Shown piece by piece: positions 61,081 to 64,000 of a DNA stretch of 64,000 bases. The stretch is taken from the NCBI GenBank assembly GCA_964615375.1, contig CAZTOW010000014.1, positions 1-64,000 of the forward strand, read 5' to 3'. The notes beneath the pieces were generated by a model. That model saw nothing but the letters and a program-made list of their open reading frames with translations. It was not told the DNA's origin and searched no databases. The DNA comes from CAZKWG01 sp964615375. GTDB taxonomy: Bacteria; Myxococcota_A; UBA796; CAZKWG01. Position numbers and translations under genes: made by a program. Position 1 is the first letter of the stretch. Each line of letters begins with the position of its first letter.

Positions 61081-61533
61081 ATGCGCACCCCCATCGCCGC
61101 CCTGCTGCTCACAGCCCAGACCGGCTGCATCATCGTCCTCGGCGACAAGGACGAGGGCCCCTCGCCCTTCGACGACTCCGGCCAGGTCGGCTGCGACGAC
61201 ATCGCCGTGAGCTCGGTGAACATCTCCGTCGTGGACCCCTCGGGCAACCCCACCCACGCCACCGAGGTCTGGTACACCGTGAACGGTGGCGAGCGCCAGC
61301 CCGCCGAGTGCCTGAACGACGTCTGCTCCAGCTGGATGGCCGGCTGGGAGAGCACCGGCACCTTCGTCATCGAGGGCAAGCTCTACGAGCCGCTGGAGGA
61401 CTCGAGCTGCTACATGTGGGACGAGGACACCGTCACGGTGGAGGTCCCCATGGACGACTGGGGCTGCCACCCCGTCACCCAGCAGGTCACGCTCACGCTG
61501 GATCCCTCGATCATCCAGTGCGACGACTGCTAG
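61081..61533 (+). CDS. Cys-rich lipoprotein-like protein, paralog of the preceding gene
   Basis: A 150-aa protein with a hydrophobic signal ending in Q-T-G-C16, an imperfect lipobox, then the same I-I-V motif as the preceding lipoprotein. The mature part follows its paralog position by position (S-V-V-D-P-S-G-N, G-E-R-Q-P-A-E-C, G-W-E-S-T-G, W-G-C-H), so the two arose by duplication. GGAGGAGA gives a strong ribosome binding site, and the pair probably shares the sigma-54 promoter. Its stop codon overlaps that of convergent aroC in a CTAG. Confidence 0.75.
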   Translation: MRTPIAALLLTAQTGCIIVLGDKDEGPSPFDDSGQVGCDDIAVSSVNISVVDPSGNPTHATEVWYTVNGGERQPAECLNDVCSSWMAGWESTGTFVIEGKLYEPLEDSSCYMWDEDTVTVEVPMDDWGCHPVTQQVTLTLDPSIIQCDDC

Positions 61534-62612
61534 CGGATCGCCCTGAGCCGGAGCCAGTGATCGGCCAGCACCAGCGCCGCGCCCGCCTCCACGATGGGCA
61601 CGGCGCGGGGCAGCACGCAGGGATCGTGGCGGCCGCCGGGGAGCAGCTCGACCGGTCGCCCCTCGCGATCCACCGTGGGTTGGGGTCTGCCCAGCGTGGA
61701 GACCGGCTTGAAGGCCACCCCGAAGTGGACCGGCATGCCGTTGCTGATGCCCCCCTGCACGCCCCCCGAGCGGTTGGTGAGGGTGCGCGGCGGCTGACCC
61801 GGCTCGCCAGGGACGAAGAGATCGTTGTGCGCTGACCCGCGCATCCCCGCCGCGGCGAAGCCCGCCCCGATCTCGAAGCCGCGCGCCGCCGGGATGGAGA
61901 GCATGGCCCGCGCCAGCTCCGCCTCCAGCTTGTCGAAGACCGGATCCCCGAGCCCGGCGGGCACCCCGCGGGCCACGCAGCGCACGATCCCGCCCAGCGT
62001 GTCGCCCTCGGCCCGCGCCTCGCGGATCAGGGCCTCCATCGCCGCGGACGCCGCCGGGTCCGGGCAGCGCACGGGGCTCGCGTCCACCGCCTCGCGGCTC
62101 ACGCGCTCCGGGTCCACCTCCACTTGAACGGACCCGATCCGCTCCACCCAGCCGACGATCTCCACCCCTGCCTGTAGCGTCAGCAGGTGCCGGGCGATGG
62201 CCCCCGCCGCCACCCGCGCCGCCGTCTCCCGCGCCGAGGCCCGCCCGCCCCCCGCCCAGGCGCGCAGCCCGTAGCGGGCCTCCGTGCTCATGTCCGCGTG
62301 GCTCGGGCGGTACAGGTCCTTCCACGCCGCGTAGGCCGACGGATCGGCGTCGCGGTTGCGGATCAGCAGCCCGATGGGCGAGCCCAGGGTGCGCCCCTCG
62401 AAGACCCCGCTGAGGATCTCCACCCGGTCCGCCTCGTCCCGCGGGCTGACCAGCGCGCTCTGGCCGGGGCGCCGCCGGTCCAGCTCCCGCTGGATCACGT
62501 CCGCGTCCAGGGGCAGACCGGGCGGGCAGCCCTCCACGATCGCGCCGAGCCCGCCCCCGTGGCTCTCGCCGAAGGTGGTGACGCGAAACAGGCGCCCGCT
62601 GCCCGAGCCCAT
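61530..62612 (-). CDS. aroC: Chorismate synthase
   Basis: A 360-aa enzyme that converts EPSP to chorismate, the last step of the shikimate pathway, with reduced FMN. The family motifs T-F-G-E-S-H-G, G-R-A-S-A-R-E-T and S-G-G-V-Q-G-G-I-S-N-G are present; the length is normal. ATG 62612 overlaps the TGA of the upstream AlkD-like gene (ATGA); the open frame beyond is in that gene. No other shikimate gene is nearby. Confidence 0.96.
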   Translation of the reverse strand: MGSGSGRLFRVTTFGESHGGGLGAIVEGCPPGLPLDADVIQRELDRRRPGQSALVSPRDEADRVEILSGVFEGRTLGSPIGLLIRNRDADPSAYAAWKDLYRPSHADMSTEARYGLRAWAGGGRASARETAARVAAGAIARHLLTLQAGVEIVGWVERIGSVQVEVDPERVSREAVDASPVRCPDPAASAAMEALIREARAEGDTLGGIVRCVARGVPAGLGDPVFDKLEAELARAMLSIPAARGFEIGAGFAAAGMRGSAHNDLFVPGEPGQPPRTLTNRSGGVQGGISNGMPVHFGVAFKPVSTLGRPQPTVDREGRPVELLPGGRHDPCVLPRAVPIVEAGAALVLADHWLRLRAIR

Positions 62613-63715
62613 CAGGCCCCCTCCGCCGGGAGGAGCTCGAAGCCGGCCTCGGCCAGCGCGACCCCGTTGATCAGGAGCTCCACCCGGTGCGGCCCGGGGT
62701 GGTGCTTGCGGGTCGACAGGTCGCGCAGGGCCTGGCGGGCGCTCAGGCTCAGGCGCTCCCCCGGCCCCACGGTGCGCCGCGACCACTGGAAGACCTTCGC
62801 CGAGCTCCGGCCGCCCGGACGGAAGAAGTGGACGCGGTAGTCCAGGGCGATGGGCGTGGGGCCGGCGACCTCGGAGACCAGCGCGCAGGAGAGGCGGATC
62901 TCCCCGCCGATCCGGGGCCTCCCGGGCTCGACCTCGAAGGAGGCCACGCGCACCGCCACCCCCTGCTGCCGGCCCACCAGGCCCTGGGCCTGCCCCTCCC
63001 CCTGCTTGAGCAGAGTGCGCAGGCCGCGGGCGATGATCCAGTCGGTGCGCGGGTCGCCGTCCTGGCGCCAGCGGGCCGCCACGGCGAGCGCGACGTCGGG
63101 GTGATCCTTGGAGATGTCGTTGAGGTTGTTCGCCACGGCCTTGCGCACGTAGAGCGAGGGGTCGGCGCGCAGCCGGTCCAGGAGGGCGACGACGGGGGCG
63201 GGATCGCGGCGGAAGGCGGGGACGTGCTCCATCCACACGCCGCGGGGGCGGGTGCCCTCGGCGGCGAGGCGCCGGACGTGCTCGTTGTCGTCCTCGGCCC
63301 AGGCGTGCAGCACCGGGAGCATCCGCTCCATGTAGCGGTTGATGTAGGGCCGCACGGCGAACTCGCCCGTGCCGTGGGGCGTCAGCCGGCGGAGCGCGTC
63401 CACGCTGAGCTCGAAGTGCCCGAGCCCGTGGTGCTGCACGATGTCCGTCAGCACCCAGTTCTCCCACATCCCCACGGCCGGGGCGGCGAGGATCAGGGCC
63501 TCGACGGAGCGCTCATAGGGCGGCAGGTGGTTGACCAGGGCCTCCGCCGCGGCGTGCACCCGGTCCTTCAGCGGCAGCGCGTAGGCGCCGCGCGCCTCCA
63601 GATCGGCCAGGAAGTCGCTCAGCTCCAGCGGGGCGTGGCGGGCCAGCTCCCGCCCCAGGCGCTCGAACAGGGCCGGGCTCAGCCGGTCCTTGAAGTTCTT
63701 GGGCTCCACCCTCAC
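62612..63715 (-). CDS. AlkD-like HEAT-repeat DNA alkylation repair protein
   Basis: A 367-aa helical-repeat protein. The first ~250 residues look like AlkD-type HEAT repeats (for example S-L-Y-V-R-K-A-V-A-N-N-L-N-D and D-W-I-I-A-R-G-L-R-T-L), which in AlkD excise alkylated bases. The last ~110 residues are beta-rich with a L-D-Y-R-V-H-F segment seen in AlkD relatives. The start is GTG 63715, overlapping the OmpA-type gene stop. DNA glycosylase activity is inferred; the exact lesion is unknown. Confidence 0.78.
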   Translation of the reverse strand: MRVEPKNFKDRLSPALFERLGRELARHAPLELSDFLADLEARGAYALPLKDRVHAAAEALVNHLPPYERSVEALILAAPAVGMWENWVLTDIVQHHGLGHFELSVDALRRLTPHGTGEFAVRPYINRYMERMLPVLHAWAEDDNEHVRRLAAEGTRPRGVWMEHVPAFRRDPAPVVALLDRLRADPSLYVRKAVANNLNDISKDHPDVALAVAARWRQDGDPRTDWIIARGLRTLLKQGEGQAQGLVGRQQGVAVRVASFEVEPGRPRIGGEIRLSCALVSEVAGPTPIALDYRVHFFRPGGRSSAKVFQWSRRTVGPGERLSLSARQALRDLSTRKHHPGPHRVELLINGVALAEAGFELLPAEGA

Positions 63716-64000
63716 TCCTGGGGCGAGCGCGAGGCCGGGGCCAGGGGCGTGAGCCGCGGCGCCAGCACGATCTCGGTGCGGCGGTTGGCGGCGCGCCCCT
63801 GCTCGCTGTCGTTGGGCTGCACGGGGTGGTGCTCGCCGAAGCCGACCACGCTGACGTTCTTCGGGTCCACGCCGCTCTGCACCAGCAGGCTGGTCACCGT
63901 GCTGGCCCGCAGCGCGCTGAGCGCCCAGTTGTCCGCATAGGAGGCCGATGCCTTGACGGGGACATTGTCGGTGTGCCCCTCCACCCGGATCTCGCGGTCG
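63712..64000 (-). CDS. OmpA-family protein, C-terminal part (runs off window)
   Basis: This partial gene continues past the right edge. The visible 95 residues contain the OmpA/MotB/Pal peptidoglycan-binding signature: R-V-E-G-H-T-D-N-V-P-V, L-S-x-x-R-A-S-T-V and the end R-R-T-E-I-V-L. The protein probably anchors the outer membrane or a motor to the cell wall. Its stop codon overlaps the GTG of the AlkD-like gene (GTGA). The 5' end and any beta-barrel or membrane segment lie outside the window. Confidence 0.85.
   Translation of the reverse strand, partial: DREIRVEGHTDNVPVKASASYADNWALSALRASTVTSLLVQSGVDPKNVSVVGFGEHHPVQPNDSEQGRAANRRTEIVLAPRLTPLAPASRSPQE

Overview
This 64 kb window is chromosomal DNA with very high G+C content, packed genes and strong G/C preference at third codon positions. 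The gene mix points to a Myxococcota/Deltaproteobacteria-like, Gram-negative bacterium. It has four eukaryote-like Ser/Thr kinases (one fused to PEGA and formylglycine-enzyme-like domains), an FHA-winged-helix regulator, many lipoproteins (MopE-type Cys/Asp repeats, FG-GAP repeats, a Gly-Glu spacer, thrombospondin-3-like repeats), a zinc-ribbon/AgmX-type envelope protein, an RpoH sigma factor and a textbook sigma-54 promoter. I see no insertion sequence, prophage, CRISPR array or plasmid/chromosome origin. The phylum call is inference from gene content.

Layout. 0-10.5 kb: an exporter ABC half-transporter, then an envelope/phospho-signalling block (FHA regulator divergent from the kinase-PEGA-FGE protein; a second kinase divergent from a tandem Deg7/Nma111-type protease). 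10.5-18 kb: queD, then an addB-addA-like helicase-nuclease pair. 18-26 kb: accessory surface and small genes (secreted orphan, rhodanese, DUF2797, MopE/FG-GAP lipoprotein, amidohydrolase lipoprotein, TetR regulator, duplicated FKBP lipoprotein). 26-34 kb: trigger factor, tRNA-Leu, tRNA-His, a secreted YD-repeat protein and a lipoprotein with an eroded CHAT domain, all on the minus strand. 34-46 kb: a long plus-strand run opening with an inositol-monophosphatase-family gene coupled to rpoH, then a heparinase-like protein, a coiled-coil membrane protein, a Tat-exported small subunit with its GMC oxidoreductase, a PknK-like kinase, another kinase and a DPPR-synthase-like UbiA protein. 46-49 kb: a minus-strand operon of two cyclic-nucleotide-binding proteins, a peroxiredoxin-fold protein and a lipoprotein. 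49-56 kb: peptide transporter, YbjN-like protein, MscS channel, lipoprotein hydrolase and a polytopic membrane protein. 56-64 kb: zinc-ribbon/AgmX protein, typA, an AbiEii-like nucleotidyltransferase, two paralogous Cys-rich lipoproteins behind a sigma-54 promoter, aroC, an AlkD-like HEAT protein and the C-terminal part of an OmpA-family protein.

How it fits together. Housekeeping genes (tig, typA, aroC, rpoH, queD, two tRNAs) are interleaved with signalling and cell-envelope genes. Several proteins keep a fold but have lost catalytic residues: the AddA-like nuclease motif, the CHAT dyad, the peroxiredoxin cysteine, the second Deg7 protease domain and the PknK-like P-loop. Regulatory sequence is compact. 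The only gene-free stretch above 300 bp is 33985-34376, which is full of hairpins and repeats. The points most worth following up are the Deg7-like protease beside the kinases, the degenerate CHAT/YD pair, possible structures that mask ribosome binding sites upstream of the kinase-FGE gene and of mscS, the sigma-54 promoter at 60467, and a perfect 18-bp palindrome between convergent genes at 46207.
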